DNA of 40,268 bases from the NCBI GenBank assembly GCA_019309045.1, contig JAFDGZ010000043.1, forward strand, positions 1 through 40,268, given 5' to 3'. The notes beneath the pieces were generated by a model that saw only the letters and a program-made list of their open reading frames with translations, did no database searches and had not been told where the DNA came from. This document shows positions 26,909-36,246 of the stretch, in pieces. The first letter of the stretch is position 1. Every line of letters begins with the position of its first letter. The translations under genes and the position numbers were made by a program. The stretch comes from Deltaproteobacteria bacterium. Lineage in GTDB: Bacteria > Desulfobacterota > Syntrophobacteria > BM002.

Positions 26909-27900
26909 AATGCGGAATCCGGAATGCGGAATGGGGAGTGCGGAATGCGGAATGTCTGGCCAGGGCCGTGGATGGGGTTAGTTTCGAGGTGCGGTCGGCA
27001 GAGACAGTTTGCCTGGTGGGCGAATCTGGCTGCGGCAAGACGGTGTCGGCGCTGAGCATACTCGGGTTGCTGGCCAGGCCGCCGGCGATCATTGCTGGCG
27101 GCAGGATTCTTTTTCAGGGTGAAAACCTGCTGGAGATGACGGAAGCCGAACTCCAGAAAATTCGCGGCAAGAAGATCTCCATGGTATTCCAGGAGCCCAT
27201 GACTTCCCTCAACCCTGTATTCACTATAGGGCAGCAGATTGAGGAGGTACTGGCGGTTCACGAGGGACTGGAAGGCGACAAGGCACGGGCGCGCATTATT
27301 GGACTCCTGGAGGACGTGGGCATCCCTTCGCCGGCAGAAAGGATTGATGATTATCCCCACAATCTCAGTGGAGGACAGAGACAGCGGGCAATGATTGCCA
27401 TGGCGCTGGCCTGCAATCCACAGCTCATTATTGCTGATGAACCTACCACGGCGCTCGATGTGACCATCCAGGCGCAGATCCTGCATCTGTTCAAGAAATT
27501 GCAGGAAGAAAAGGAGATGGCAGTTCTTCTCATCACCCACGATCTGAGTGTGGTGGCGGGTATGGCAGAGCGGGTCTATGTGATGTATGCGGGCATCGTG
27601 GTTGAAGAGGGGTGGGTGGAACAGATTTTCAGAGAACCCTGCCACCCATACACAATGGGGCTGCTTGCCTGTCTGCCCGCCAGACAGAAAAAAAAGAGCG
27701 CCCTGTACACCATCCCCGGTGCAGTGCCCGAGCCAATCAGAAAGCCGCCGGGTTGTCCCTTTCACCCCCGCTGTGATCAGGCTGAGGAGAACTGCAGGCG
27801 TGAATTTCCTGAAATGTGCGATTTCGGCGCCGGCCACCGAGCGCGTTGTCCAGTTGTAGAACGGAAGCTGCGCCAGGGCCGAGTGGAAAAGCTGGGATGA
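26905..27900 (+). CDS. Peptide ABC transporter ATP-binding protein, DppD/OppD type, repeat-derived N-terminus
   Basis: One of two ATPase subunits. Walker A is GESGCGKT (39-46), the Q-loop is [11 protein letters not shown], the signature is [15 protein letters not shown], Walker B is [13 protein letters not shown], and the switch is [10 protein letters not shown]. The C-terminal Cys cluster [15 protein letters not shown] is typical of oligopeptide ATPases, with Fe-S ligation known in some relatives. The first 16 residues ([16 protein letters not shown]) are encoded by six tandem 7-base units. They replace the usual first strand and its aromatic A-loop, though total length before AVDGV is nearly normal. 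The start TTG overlaps the DppC stop; AAGGA lies upstream. ATP binding may be weakened, or a residue from the repeat (W10) may substitute. Confidence 0.9.
   Translation: MKCGIRNAEWGVRNAECLARAVDGVSFEVRSAETVCLVGESGCGKTVSALSILGLLARPPAIIAGGRILFQGENLLEMTEAELQKIRGKKISMVFQEPMTSLNPVFTIGQQIEEVLAVHEGLEGDKARARIIGLLEDVGIPSPAERIDDYPHNLSGGQRQRAMIAMALACNPQLIIADEPTTALDVTIQAQILHLFKKLQEEKEMAVLLITHDLSVVAGMAERVYVMYAGIVVEEGWVEQIFREPCHPYTMGLLACLPARQKKKSALYTIPGAVPEPIRKPPGCPFHPRCDQAEENCRREFPEMCDFGAGHRARCPVVERKLRQGRVEKLG
26912..26953 (+). repeat. Six tandem GCGGAAT heptamers inside the DppD start
   Basis: The units are, in order, GCGGAAT, CCGGAAT, GCGGAAT, GGGGAGT, GCGGAAT and GCGGAAT, 42 bases in all, a multiple of both 7 and 3. 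The array begins seven bases after the TTG start and stays open in the coding frame. No other copy was noticed in the window. It looks like a short minisatellite placed in, or grown within, the gene start. Confidence 0.9.
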
Positions 27901-27915
27901 TCTTTGGGAAAGCTC

Positions 27916-28908
27916 ATGAAATACCGCACAGGCAGCAACGGCGACCCCATTATTGAGACTGCCGACCTCAAGAAGTATTTTCCGGTGCGGCGCGGCTTCC
28001 TGCAGCGAGTAGTCGGACTGATCAAGGCGGTGGACGGCGTGGATCTGGTAATTCCCGCCGGCCAGACCGTCAGTCTGGTGGGCGAGAGTGGTTGTGGGAA
28101 ATCCACTCTGGCCAAAGTGATTCTCAGACTGGAAGAGCCCACTGCCGGGCGCATATTCTATCGAGGAGAAGAGATCAGTGGACTCTCCCCCGCTGAACTG
28201 AAGCCTTACCGGCGGAAGATGCAGATCATCTTTCAAGATCCTTTCGGTTCCTTGAACCCGCGGATGACAGTGGGAAAATCTATTGAAGAGGGACTGCGGG
28301 TTATTGGCCTCAAGAGTTCGCAGCAGAGAAGGGAGCGGCTCAGAGAACTGCTGCATATGGTGGGGCTGCCTCCACAGGCTGCCGAGAGATACCCGCACGA
28401 ATTCAGCGGTGGTCAACGGCAAAGGATTGGCATTGCCAGGGCCCTGAGCGTAGACCCAGAACTCATAATATGTGACGAGCCGGTTTCTGCCCTGGACGTT
28501 TCCATTCAGGCGCAGATTCTCAACCTTCTGGAAAGACTGCAGCAGGAGCTGGGTTTGAGCTACCTGTTCATCTCCCACGATCTGCACGTGGTGGAACATG
28601 TGAGCGATTGGGTTGCCATCATGTATCTTGGACATATTATGGAATGGGGGCCTGCCAAGGAAGTCTATGAGAGACAACTGCACCCTTATTCGAAGGCGCT
28701 GCTTTCAGCGGCCCCCGTGCCCGACCCTTCGAGCAAGCGGAGGTGGGAACCTCTGGTGGGTGATGTGCCGACTCCTTTCAATCCTCCGCCTGGCTGCAAG
28801 TTTCAAAGCCGTTGTCCCCTGGCGGAAGAGCGCTGCCGGCAGGAGGAGATCGACTTTTATGAGGTGGCTGCTGGTCACCGCGTGCGCTGCTGGAAAGTGA
28901 CCGTATGA
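27916..28908 (+). CDS. Peptide ABC transporter ATP-binding protein, DppF/OppF type
   Basis: The second ATPase subunit. Its N-terminus is intact: IIETADLKKYFPVRRG holds the aromatic A-loop missing from its partner. Walker A is GESGCGKS (about 57-64), the Q-loop is IFQDPFGSLNPRMTV, the signature is EFSGGQRQRIGIARAL, Walker B is LIICDEPVSALDV, and the switch is LFISHDLHVV. The tail has GCKFQSRCPLAEERC, the Cys cluster of the family. The ATG at 27916 gives 330 residues. A TTG at 27904 would add four residues. GGGA lies 6 bases before the ATG. It follows the DppD stop by 15 bases and ends the transporter operon. Confidence 0.94.
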   Translation: MKYRTGSNGDPIIETADLKKYFPVRRGFLQRVVGLIKAVDGVDLVIPAGQTVSLVGESGCGKSTLAKVILRLEEPTAGRIFYRGEEISGLSPAELKPYRRKMQIIFQDPFGSLNPRMTVGKSIEEGLRVIGLKSSQQRRERLRELLHMVGLPPQAAERYPHEFSGGQRQRIGIARALSVDPELIICDEPVSALDVSIQAQILNLLERLQQELGLSYLFISHDLHVVEHVSDWVAIMYLGHIMEWGPAKEVYERQLHPYSKALLSAAPVPDPSSKRRWEPLVGDVPTPFNPPPGCKFQSRCPLAEERCRQEEIDFYEVAAGHRVRCWKVTV

Positions 28909-29177
28909 GCAGAGTGAGCATACCCGGCCACAGCGCTGAGTGCCAGCGAGGCCGGAGCACTTGTGAAAAAGCAGCAAATTCTGCAAAGAGGGTTCGTTGA
29001 TCTCGACAGATATATGTGATACCAAGACAGCTGACACAAAGGCAATTGGCAGGGTTCGGCCTGGGAGGTGCAACAGTTTTTCTGGCGCCTGCGGGCAGAG
29101 TCCTGCTGGTGCAACTGCAGAAAAGGTGTTTGTTGACTCCAGCAGCGGCATGAACCAGGCAGGAAAGATTCGAGCAG

Positions 29178-30548
29178 ATGACGTTTTCAGATGACAACAG
29201 CTTGCAGCTGCAGTCCACGGACGGTCGTCGGATATATTCTGTAAGTGATCTCACCCGCGAAATTCGCGGCTTGCTGGAGGATCACTTTCCCTTCATCTGG
29301 GTTGAAGGGGAGATCTCCAATTTCAGAGTCCCCGTATCAGGCCACTTCTATTTTGTACTCAAAGACGCCCACAGCCAGGTGCGGGCGGTGATGTTTCGCT
29401 CGCAGCAGCGCGGGCTTCGCTTCCAGCCAGAAGACGGCATGCAGGTTATCTGCCAGGCCAGGGTGAGCGTATACGAACCTAGGGGAGAATATCAACTGCT
29501 GGTGGAGGCCATGGAGCCCAGAGGTGTGGGCGCCCTGCAGCTGGCCTACGAACAGTTGAAAAAGCGGCTGGCAGCAGAGGGACTTTTTGCTGAAGAGCAC
29601 AAGAAGGGTCTGCCATTCCTGCCGCAGAGAATAGGGGTGGTTACCTCGGCAACCGGGGCTGCCATCCGCGACATTATTCAGGTGGTGCGGCGCCGCTACA
29701 GCAACCTGGAGATTTATCTTTATCCAGTTCGGGTGCAAGGGGAGGGATCTGCCGAGGAAATCGTCGAGGGGATTGCCGCATTCAACAAGGACTTTCCAGT
29801 AGACGTTATCATTGTCGGCCGCGGAGGCGGTTCCTGGGAGGATCTGTGGTCCTTCAACGAGGAAAAGGTGGTGCGGGCCATCTATCAGTCAACTGTCCCT
29901 ATAATTTCTGCGGTGGGCCACGAAATAGATACCACCCTGGCCGATCTGGCGGCAGATGTGCGAGCTCCAACGCCTTCGGCTGCCGCTGAGATGGTGAGCC
30001 AACAGAAAGAGGCGCTCAAACAACACCTGGAGACTCTGAAACAGCGACTGCAGAGCAGATTCCGCCAGTCTGTCCATCTGTGGAAAGAGAGACTGGAAAG
30101 TCGACAGCAGCGGTTGCGTCATCCGAGGACAATGCTGGTGGATATGAGAATGAGGCTGGATGACAATGGGCAGCGGTTGGAAGCAGCACTGCGTCGCCTG
30201 ATGGTTGACAGGCAGCAGCTAGTTTCCAGGGAAGCGGCTCGCCTGGTGCATGCCAGTCCAGCCAGCATGATTTCTGCCTTGACTATGACCATGAGGCAGC
30301 TGGAGAAAAATCTGCAGCTGTTCAGCAGGCAGGCAGTGGCCAGCAAGAGGCAGGCGCTCGAGCGCTCTCTCAGCCGTTTGGAAACATTGAGTCCACTTGC
30401 TATCCTGGCCAGGGGGTATAGCATTACCACCACCTGGCCAGCCGGAGAAATTGTGCGTTCGGCCAGAGATGTGCAGACTGATGATCTGGTGCAGGTGAGA
30501 CTGCATGAAGGAGCTCTCAGGTGTAAGGTGACCAAGACGAGCCATTGA
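29178..30548 (+). CDS. xseA: Exodeoxyribonuclease VII large subunit
   Basis: The catalytic subunit of a nuclease that degrades single-stranded DNA into short acid-soluble pieces. The N-terminal OB-fold (about 20-115) has YSVSDLTREIRGLLED, WVEGEISNFRVPVSGHFYF, LKDAHSQVRAVMF and YEPRGEYQLLVEAMEP. The catalytic domain has VVTSATGAAIRDIIQV, GRGGGSWEDLWSFNEE and SAVGHEIDTTLADLAAD. A long coiled coil (about 270-400) follows, and the C-terminus has SPLAILARGYSI. The length, 456 residues, is full. AGGAAAG lies about 12 bases before the ATG. Its partner xseB is 1.4 kb downstream, separated by a peptidase gene. Confidence 0.95.
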   Translation: MTFSDDNSLQLQSTDGRRIYSVSDLTREIRGLLEDHFPFIWVEGEISNFRVPVSGHFYFVLKDAHSQVRAVMFRSQQRGLRFQPEDGMQVICQARVSVYEPRGEYQLLVEAMEPRGVGALQLAYEQLKKRLAAEGLFAEEHKKGLPFLPQRIGVVTSATGAAIRDIIQVVRRRYSNLEIYLYPVRVQGEGSAEEIVEGIAAFNKDFPVDVIIVGRGGGSWEDLWSFNEEKVVRAIYQSTVPIISAVGHEIDTTLADLAADVRAPTPSAAAEMVSQQKEALKQHLETLKQRLQSRFRQSVHLWKERLESRQQRLRHPRTMLVDMRMRLDDNGQRLEAALRRLMVDRQQLVSREAARLVHASPASMISALTMTMRQLEKNLQLFSRQAVASKRQALERSLSRLETLSPLAILARGYSITTTWPAGEIVRSARDVQTDDLVQVRLHEGALRCKVTKTSH

Positions 30549-30746
30549 GAGATTCGAGGGACCGTTGAAGTGGGTCTTGCAATATGGACAAATGGAGGAT
30601 AAGTGGAGATAGTTTCTGGACTCGAGATGAGATTGCTGACAAGAGGCGTTACTGCACCCCGTGAGAGTAACCGGAGGCTCGCCCTGGAGGGACTCGGGTG
30701 GCAGCAAGGCCTCTCTGCTGAAATATGGAGGCAGGAGTAAATTACT

Positions 30747-31652
30747 TTGAAAGCGGCTGCACAGCTGATGAACAAGAAGATCTTCTGTAGGGTATTGATA
30801 TTGTTATGGCTGCCAGCTTGCACATTATGGCTGCAAGGTGAGGCTGTGTCCGTGGCAGCAGGAGTCGTCGAGTTCAGAGAGCCTCTGGTCCAGGGAAGCG
30901 TTGCCAAACTTGTGGTCAGCGAGGTTGACGAACACTCGCTGGTTCGAGGCAGCTGGCAAGGGAAGCCACTGGGTTTCTATCCACTCGGACCAGGAAAATA
31001 TGGTTCACTCATAGGTGTGGACCTGGGGCTGCCTCCGGGAAAATATCCGCTGAAAATACGTGTGGAAACAGGCGGCAAAACTACCATGCTCTGGCAGGAG
31101 GATATCCAGGTCGTCAAAAAGTTCTACGGGATAGAGCGGCTGCAGCTGCCCGAACGCATGGTGAAGCTGGACAGCCGTACTCTCAAACGGGTGCGCCGAG
31201 AGCAGCAAGTATTCAGACAGTTGTGGAACAAGTGGACGCCAGAACGTTATTGGACAGGCTCTTTTCTGAAGCCGGTAAACGGCAAACTGCTTTCTCCTTT
31301 CGGGCGCCGCCGCATTATCAATAATGAACCGCGGAGCCCTCACAGCGGCATTGATTTGCGAGCTCGTCAGGGAGAGCCAGTTATGGCAGCCAACCGCGGG
31401 CGGGTGGTGCTGGTGGGAGATTACTTTTTCCCGGGACGTTCCGTAGTAATAGATCACGGCCAGGGATTGTTTACCATGTACTTTCACCTGTCCAAAGTTA
31501 AGGTACAGCAGGGAAGCATGGTGGAGAGAGGAACGGTGATTGGTTTGGCTGGGGCCTCGGGTAGAGCGAGCGGTCCTCACCTGCACTGGGGCGTACGCCT
31601 CGATGGCGCCCGGGTAAACCCTGTGGAGCTTCTCGAGGCGACAGGGAGCTGA
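30747..31652 (+). CDS. Exported M23-family (LytM-type) metallopeptidase
   Basis: A probable murein endopeptidase in the periplasm or at a membrane. A signal sequence spans residues 9-30 (KKIFCRVLILLWLPACTLW); LPAC could be an imperfect lipobox. Residues 38-125 form a beta-rich domain with an immunoglobulin-like look (VAKLVVSEVDEHSLVRG, LPPGKYPLKIRVETGG). The M23 domain (about 172-295) has HSGIDLRA, YFHLSKVKV and GPHLHWGVRLDG: zinc ligands H199, D203 and H280, with H247 and H278 catalytic. All are present, so it should be active. The start is TTG, with AGGAG nine bases upstream. It sits between xseA and xseB. Confidence 0.9.
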   Translation: MKAAAQLMNKKIFCRVLILLWLPACTLWLQGEAVSVAAGVVEFREPLVQGSVAKLVVSEVDEHSLVRGSWQGKPLGFYPLGPGKYGSLIGVDLGLPPGKYPLKIRVETGGKTTMLWQEDIQVVKKFYGIERLQLPERMVKLDSRTLKRVRREQQVFRQLWNKWTPERYWTGSFLKPVNGKLLSPFGRRRIINNEPRSPHSGIDLRARQGEPVMAANRGRVVLVGDYFFPGRSVVIDHGQGLFTMYFHLSKVKVQQGSMVERGTVIGLAGASGRASGPHLHWGVRLDGARVNPVELLEATGS

Positions 31653-31738
31653 ACAGGATGCTCTTGTGCTAATTCTTATGAATCACCCCGGGTCGTGACT
31701 CCTGGCAATCAGCCAAAGGGTGAATGCTGCGCAGTGTT

Positions 31739-31825
31739 GCCGCTAACGCTCGGGCTGCTGCGGTTGGCAAACCTCATCCCCTGAGCTTTGGCTCGCGGCA
31801 GCCCTGGCGAGCCCCCTTGAGCGGC
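31739..31825. repeat. Long imperfect stem-loop between the M23 gene and xseB
   Basis: Nested inverted arms are visible: GCCGCT (31739-31744) with AGCGGC (31820-31825), GCTC (31748-31751) with GAGC (31809-31812), and GGGCTGCTGCG (31752-31762) with CGCGGCAGCCC (31794-31804), matching at 10 of 11 positions. GGCTCGC/GCGAGCC (31790-31813) can form an alternative 7-bp hairpin. No T-run follows, so it is not a standard terminator. A palindromic repeat element or a switch-like leader for xseB are both possible. Confidence 0.6.
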
Positions 31826-31907
31826 ACCTGGACAAAGTCCCAGTATTCACGGTGCTTACGATCAAAGGAGATATGACCAGTTACGATTTTTGAAAGTGGT
31901 GTATATT

Positions 31908-32150
31908 ATGGCAAGAAAAAAGGAAAGTTTTGAACAGGCACTGCAGAAGCTGGAGGCCATTGTAGCTAGAATGGAAGAGGGGGATTTGCCTCTCGAGGAG
32001 GCTTTGAAGCTTTTTGAAGAGGGAGTGAGACTGGTCAAGTTCTGCAACAAGAAACTGGACGAGGCGGAGCGCAAAGTGGCCCTGCTTGTTCGCGACGAGA
32101 AGGGGGGGTTGCAAGCAACGCCTTTCATCGAGGCTGACGATGAAGAATGA
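31908..32150 (+). CDS. xseB: Exodeoxyribonuclease VII small subunit
   Basis: The small helical partner of XseA. The protein reads MARKKESFEQALQKLEAIV, then ARMEEGDLPLEEALKLFEEG, then CNKKLDEAERKV: the paired antiparallel helices and the LEEAL-FEEG motif are diagnostic. It has 80 residues with an acidic tail. A TTG six codons upstream could also serve, but the ATG matches relatives; neither has a strong ribosome-binding site. Its end overlaps the ispA start by 11 bases, and it opens the xseB-ispA-dxs-tlyA block. Confidence 0.92.
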   Translation: MARKKESFEQALQKLEAIVARMEEGDLPLEEALKLFEEGVRLVKFCNKKLDEAERKVALLVRDEKGGLQATPFIEADDEE

Positions 32151-33033
32151 ATTCGAACTGGCTGCCTACTTGAGATTGCGCCGAGAAATGGTGGACGAGG
32201 CCCTGGAGCGGTTTCTTCCTCCTCTCGAGACCATTGAGGCCAGGGTAGTGGAGGCCATGCGCTACAGCCTTTTTGCTAAGGGCAAACGTCTGCGCCCCAT
32301 CCTTTGTCTGGCTGCGGCTGAAGCTGTGGGCGGCCTGGCGGAGAATGCCCTGCCAGTTGCCTGCGCCCTCGAAATGATCCACACTTACTCTTTGATCCAC
32401 GACGACCTGCCTGCCATGGATGACGACGAGTTGCGGCGGGGAATTCCCACCAGCCACAAAGTGTTTGGTGAGGCCATGGCCATACTGGCCGGCGATGCTT
32501 TGTTGACCGAGGCCTTCCATTTGCTCAGTCGAGTCGACACCATGCCGTCTTCAACTGCAGTGAGAATCATTGAGGTGATTGCAGCAGCCGCTAGCTACAG
32601 GGGAATGGTAGGAGGCCAGGCAGTGGACATGTTGTGGCAGAATACCACAGCAGATATTGAACTGGTTCGCTACCTGCATCGCAAGAAGACAGCAGCGCTC
32701 ATCGGTGCTTCACTGGAAACAGGTGCTATGGTGGGCGGCGGCTCTGAGGAGCAGATTGGCGCCCTGAAGCGCTATGGCCATGCCATTGGCCTTGCTTTTC
32801 AAATAGTGGATGATGTCCTTGACATCGAAGGTGATCCAGCAGTGCTGGGGAAGAGGACCGGTGTGGATGTGGCTAGAGGTAAGGCCACCTACCCGGCGCT
32901 GCTGGGGTTGGAGCAGTCACAGGTGGAGGCCGAGGAAAAAGTAGCGGACGCCCTGGCTGCTCTACACGGTTTTGATGACCGGGTGAAACCGCTACGCGCG
33001 ATTGCCAGGTATATCCTCACCAGAAAAAGATAG
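32140..33033 (+). CDS. ispA: Geranylgeranyl/farnesyl diphosphate synthase (polyprenyl synthetase)
   Basis: It condenses isopentenyl diphosphate units into C15 or C20 prenyl diphosphates for undecaprenyl, quinone and other lipids. The first Asp-rich region is [16 protein letters not shown] and the second is [62 protein letters not shown] and [14 protein letters not shown] complete the family pattern. The short chain-length form is favoured by the Leu-Pro insertion in the first Asp motif. The ATG at 32140 gives 297 residues, with GAGG six bases before it. A longer frame from inside xseB has no support. dxs follows after 23 bases, an ordered isoprenoid pair. Confidence 0.94.
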   Translation: MKNEFELAAYLRLRREMVDEALERFLPPLETIEARVVEAMRYSLFAKGKRLRPILCLAAAEAVGGLAENALPVACALEMIHTYSLIHDDLPAMDDDELRRGIPTSHKVFGEAMAILAGDALLTEAFHLLSRVDTMPSSTAVRIIEVIAAAASYRGMVGGQAVDMLWQNTTADIELVRYLHRKKTAALIGASLETGAMVGGGSEEQIGALKRYGHAIGLAFQIVDDVLDIEGDPAVLGKRTGVDVARGKATYPALLGLEQSQVEAEEKVADALAALHGFDDRVKPLRAIARYILTRKR

Positions 33034-33056
33034 CGGCGCACAGGGAAAGAGGCAAT

Positions 33057-34979
33057 ATGGCAAAAAAGGAACAGGAAAAAGCTTCATTGCTGTCGCGCAT
33101 CAACAGTCCGGCTGACCTGAAGGTTCTTTCTCTCAAAGAGCTGGAACAGTTGGCAGCGGAGATCCGGACCGAGATTATCTGTACAGTGGCCCAGAACGGT
33201 GGTCACCTGGCAGCCAATCTGGGCACTGTGGAGCTGACACTCGCCCTTCATCGGGTGTTCGATGCTCCCCGGGACGTTATTATCTGGGATGTGGGCCACC
33301 AGGCTTACACCCACAAGCTGATCACAGGCAGAAGGGAGCAGTTTCACACCCTCAGGCAGCATGGAGGCATCAGCGGCTTTCCCAGAAGAACGGAGAGCCC
33401 CTATGATACCTTTGGCACAGGACACGCCAGCACCTCCATTTCCGCAGCCCTGGGATTTGCCACTGGCAGACACATGAAAGGTGAAGGTGGCAGGGTGGTT
33501 GCAGTCATAGGTGACGGATCCATGACAGGTGGCATGGCCTTTGAGGGCCTCAACCAGGCAGGCTTTCTTGAGAAAGATCTGATCGTAGTGCTCAACGACA
33601 ATGAGATGTCCATTGCACCGAATGTGGGGGCCCTTTCTTCTTTTCTCAGCCGCAAGAAAACGAGCAAGATCGCCCATCATTTCAAGAAAGAGATCGAAAG
33701 CCTGCTCAATTCCATTCCAGGGATAGGCAGCAATATACTCCAGCTGGTCAAAAGGGGTGAGGACTCGTTCATGAGTTTCTTTACTCCCGGGATGTTATTT
33801 GAGGCTCTCAAGTTCGAATACATTGGACCTATCCGCGGCCACCGGCTGAGCAAGCTCATCGAGGCGTTTGCCAATGTTCAGCATCTCGAAGGGCCAGTGC
33901 TGGTGCATGTGCTAACCACCAAGGGCAAGGGCTACCAACCGGCTGAATGCAATCCCGCCAAGTTTCATGGTCTGGGCTCCTTCAAGGTGCGCACCGGAGC
34001 CCCTCGCAGCGAGACAGCTGCACCATCCTACACCAGGATTTTTGGTGAAACCCTGGCAAAATTCGCAGCAGAAGATGAGCGCATTGTGGCAATTACTGCT
34101 GCCATGCCTGAAGGGACGGGCCTGAGTGAGTTTGCCAGACTCTATCCCGATCGCTTCTTCGATGTGGGCATCTGCGAGCAGCACGCCGTAACTTTCGCCG
34201 CCGGTCTGGCCCTGGAAGGCTTCAAACCTGTGGTGGCCATCTACAGCACCTTTCTCCAGCGCGGCTTTGATCAGGTGATTCACGACATCTGCCTGCAGAA
34301 CATAGCGGTTGTCTTTGCCATGGACCGCGCTGGTCTTGTGGGAGAAGACGGCCCCACTCATCATGGACTATTCGATCTTTCATATCTCCGCTGTATTCCC
34401 CGGATGGTGATCATGGCCCCTGCTGATGAGAACGAACTGCAGCGCATGTTGAAGACGGCTCTGGAGTACGACGGTCCCATAGCATTGCGCTACCCCCGGG
34501 GCAGTGCGCAGGGTGTGCCGCTGCAGGATCCTGTCACGCCGGTGGAAATCGGCAAAGCCAAGGTGATTCGGCAGGGAAAAGACCTGGCGATCTTGGCCAT
34601 AGGCAATCGCGTGGCGACTGCTGCGGAGGCTGCCGGAGTATTGGCTGCAGAGGGAATCGAGGCTGCGGTGGTAAACTGTAGATTCGTGAAACCTCTGGAT
34701 AGAGAAGTTGTCTTGCGCATGGCTTCAGACACAGGCAAGCTGATCACCGTGGAAGAAAATGTCCTGCAAGGAGGATTTGGCAGCGCGGTCCTTGAGACGC
34801 TGGCAGACGACGGGCATCCTGCAGTTCGTGTTGTCCGGCTGGGGATTGGCGATCAGTTTGTGGAACACGGTTCTCAGGCCATTCAGCGAAAACGCAGCGG
34901 CATAGACAGCGGCGCCATCATCAGGGCCGCAAGGGCGCTGGTCAGAGAAAATGACAAAGGAGAAGCTGCGTCTGGATAA
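33057..34979 (+). CDS. dxs: 1-deoxy-D-xylulose-5-phosphate synthase
   Basis: A thiamine diphosphate enzyme that joins pyruvate and glyceraldehyde-3-phosphate, the entry to the non-mevalonate isoprenoid pathway. [18 protein letters not shown] and [15 protein letters not shown] are near the N-terminus. The cofactor motif runs from [18 protein letters not shown] to [15 protein letters not shown]. The transketolase-like middle domain has [18 protein letters not shown] with the catalytic Glu. [31 protein letters not shown] and RYPRG follow, and [13 protein letters not shown] closes the C-terminal domain. The length, 640 residues, is full. AAAGAGG lies 4 bases before the ATG. Its end overlaps tlyA by 29 bases. 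Confidence 0.97.
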   Translation: MAKKEQEKASLLSRINSPADLKVLSLKELEQLAAEIRTEIICTVAQNGGHLAANLGTVELTLALHRVFDAPRDVIIWDVGHQAYTHKLITGRREQFHTLRQHGGISGFPRRTESPYDTFGTGHASTSISAALGFATGRHMKGEGGRVVAVIGDGSMTGGMAFEGLNQAGFLEKDLIVVLNDNEMSIAPNVGALSSFLSRKKTSKIAHHFKKEIESLLNSIPGIGSNILQLVKRGEDSFMSFFTPGMLFEALKFEYIGPIRGHRLSKLIEAFANVQHLEGPVLVHVLTTKGKGYQPAECNPAKFHGLGSFKVRTGAPRSETAAPSYTRIFGETLAKFAAEDERIVAITAAMPEGTGLSEFARLYPDRFFDVGICEQHAVTFAAGLALEGFKPVVAIYSTFLQRGFDQVIHDICLQNIAVVFAMDRAGLVGEDGPTHHGLFDLSYLRCIPRMVIMAPADENELQRMLKTALEYDGPIALRYPRGSAQGVPLQDPVTPVEIGKAKVIRQGKDLAILAIGNRVATAAEAAGVLAAEGIEAAVVNCRFVKPLDREVVLRMASDTGKLITVEENVLQGGFGSAVLETLADDGHPAVRVVRLGIGDQFVEHGSQAIQRKRSGIDSGAIIRAARALVRENDKGEAASG

Positions 34980-35700
34980 GCTCCTGGTAAGGCGGGGATT
35001 GGCGGCTAGCCGCCAAAGAGCACAGGCCCTTATTCTTGCCGGCAAAGTGCTGGTAGATGGGCAAAGGTTGGACAAGGCTGGTCAGCGGGTTGCGGCCGCT
35101 GTGGAAATAAAAGTCCTGGAGTCAGAGGAGGATGCCTACGTAAGCAGAGGCGGGCTCAAACTGGCGGCTGCTCTAGATCATTTTGGCCTTGCCGTGGCCG
35201 GGCTGACAGTCATGGATGTGGGCGCCTCAACCGGTGGCTTTACCGATTGTTTGCTCAAACGGGGTGCTAGAAGAGTCTATGCGGTGGATGTTGGCTATGG
35301 ACAGCTTGCCTGGAAGCTGCGGCAGGATGAGCGGGTGGTGGTCCTGGAGCGCTGCAATGTACGCTATCTCAGTAAAGACCTGGTGCCAGAGACAGTGGAT
35401 CTGGTGACCATTGATGTCTCATTTATTTCTTTGAAGAAAGTAATTCCCAGTGTGACACCTTTCAGCAAAGATGGCGGCCTGCTGCTGGCGCTCATCAAGC
35501 CTCAATTCGAGGTGGGACGCAGCCAGGTGGGAAAGGGCGGCGTTGTACGAGATCCTGAACTGCACAACAAAGTAGTTGCCGAGGTGAGTCAGTTCTGCCT
35601 CGACCTAGGGCTGCAGGTCAAGGGAACGGTTGAATCCAGCCTGCTGGGTCCGAAGGGAAATCGTGAGTTCTTCTTACTTGCAAAGAGGGCAGGCGGGTAA
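34951..35700 (+). CDS. tlyA: TlyA-family rRNA (cytidine-2'-O)-methyltransferase / S4-FtsJ protein
   Basis: The N-terminal S4 RNA-binding domain (about 6-65) reads [23 protein letters not shown] then GKVLVDG. The FtsJ-type methyltransferase domain has [13 protein letters not shown], the SAM loop [44 protein letters not shown], and [10 protein letters not shown], keeping the Lys-Asp-Lys-Glu type catalytic set. The length, 249 residues, is typical. In mycobacteria the homolog methylates both rRNA subunits at cytidine 2'-O; here the target is inferred. The ATG lies inside the dxs end, after AGAGA. Also annotated in some genomes as a haemolysin, which the sequence does not support. Confidence 0.93.
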   Translation: MTKEKLRLDKLLVRRGLAASRQRAQALILAGKVLVDGQRLDKAGQRVAAAVEIKVLESEEDAYVSRGGLKLAAALDHFGLAVAGLTVMDVGASTGGFTDCLLKRGARRVYAVDVGYGQLAWKLRQDERVVVLERCNVRYLSKDLVPETVDLVTIDVSFISLKKVIPSVTPFSKDGGLLLALIKPQFEVGRSQVGKGGVVRDPELHNKVVAEVSQFCLDLGLQVKGTVESSLLGPKGNREFFLLAKRAGG

Positions 35701-35725
35701 GGCATAATAGATCAGGGAGTAAACA

Positions 35726-35740
35726 CCCCGGTATTCGGGG
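35726..35740. repeat. Small GC hairpin between tlyA and rlmH
   Basis: CCCCG (35726-35730) and CGGGG (35736-35740) form a 5-bp stem with the loop GTATT. There is no T-run on the plus strand, so termination is unlikely on its own. It may affect the tlyA mRNA end or the rlmH leader. Confidence 0.3.
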
Positions 35741-35771
35741 CGGCTCAGACTCAGAGGATTGACTACATCCA

Positions 35772-36242
35772 GTGAAGCTACGTCTCATTCTGGTGGGAAA
35801 GGTCAGGGAACCTTACCTTCAAGAAGGCATTGCCAGTTACCTGCAGCGGCTCAACCGTTATTTGCCGGTAACGGTCACGGTTGTCAAAGCAGAACGGCTG
35901 ACAAAGTCAAACCCGCCAGAGAGGATAGTGGACCTCGAAAGCAGGAGGGTGGCTGCAAAGGTGCCCCCGTGGGGGCACCTGGTTGTTCTGGATCGCCGGG
36001 GAAAACAATTCAGTTCGCTGGCGCTGGCGCGCTGGTGGAGCCGCCTCGAAAGGGAAGGTTGCCGGGAACTCTGTTTTGCGGTGGGTGGCGCGCTCGGGTT
36101 CTCTGATTCGCTGAGACAGCGGGCTGACACCGTGCTGTCCCTGTCAAGAATGACCTATACCCACGAAATGAGTAGATTGATACTGCTGGAGCAGCTGTAT
36201 CGGATCCACACCATATTAAGGGGAGAGAAATACCACAGGTGA
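35772..36242 (+). CDS. rlmH: 23S rRNA (pseudouridine1915-N3)-methyltransferase
   Basis: A SPOUT-class enzyme methylating pseudouridine 1915 in helix 69 of 23S rRNA. The protein starts MKLRLILVGKVREPYLQEGIA. HLVVLDRRGKQFSS, CFAVGGALGFSD (the SAM knot glycines), LSLSRMTYTHEMSRLILLEQLYR and the terminal GEKYHR are the family pattern. The length, 156 residues, is normal. The start is GTG; AGAGGA lies about 13 bases upstream, further than usual. The tail ends 4 bases from the convergent NifU-type gene, with no visible terminator between them. Confidence 0.94.
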   Translation: MKLRLILVGKVREPYLQEGIASYLQRLNRYLPVTVTVVKAERLTKSNPPERIVDLESRRVAAKVPPWGHLVVLDRRGKQFSSLALARWWSRLEREGCRELCFAVGGALGFSDSLRQRADTVLSLSRMTYTHEMSRLILLEQLYRIHTILRGEKYHR

Positions 36243-36246
36243 GTGG

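Noticed and set aside
26779-28683. A 634-codon open frame on the minus strand
   Set aside because: It lies antisense to intact DppC, DppD and DppF genes with all motifs, has no recognisable domain, and is best explained by codon bias of the true strand.
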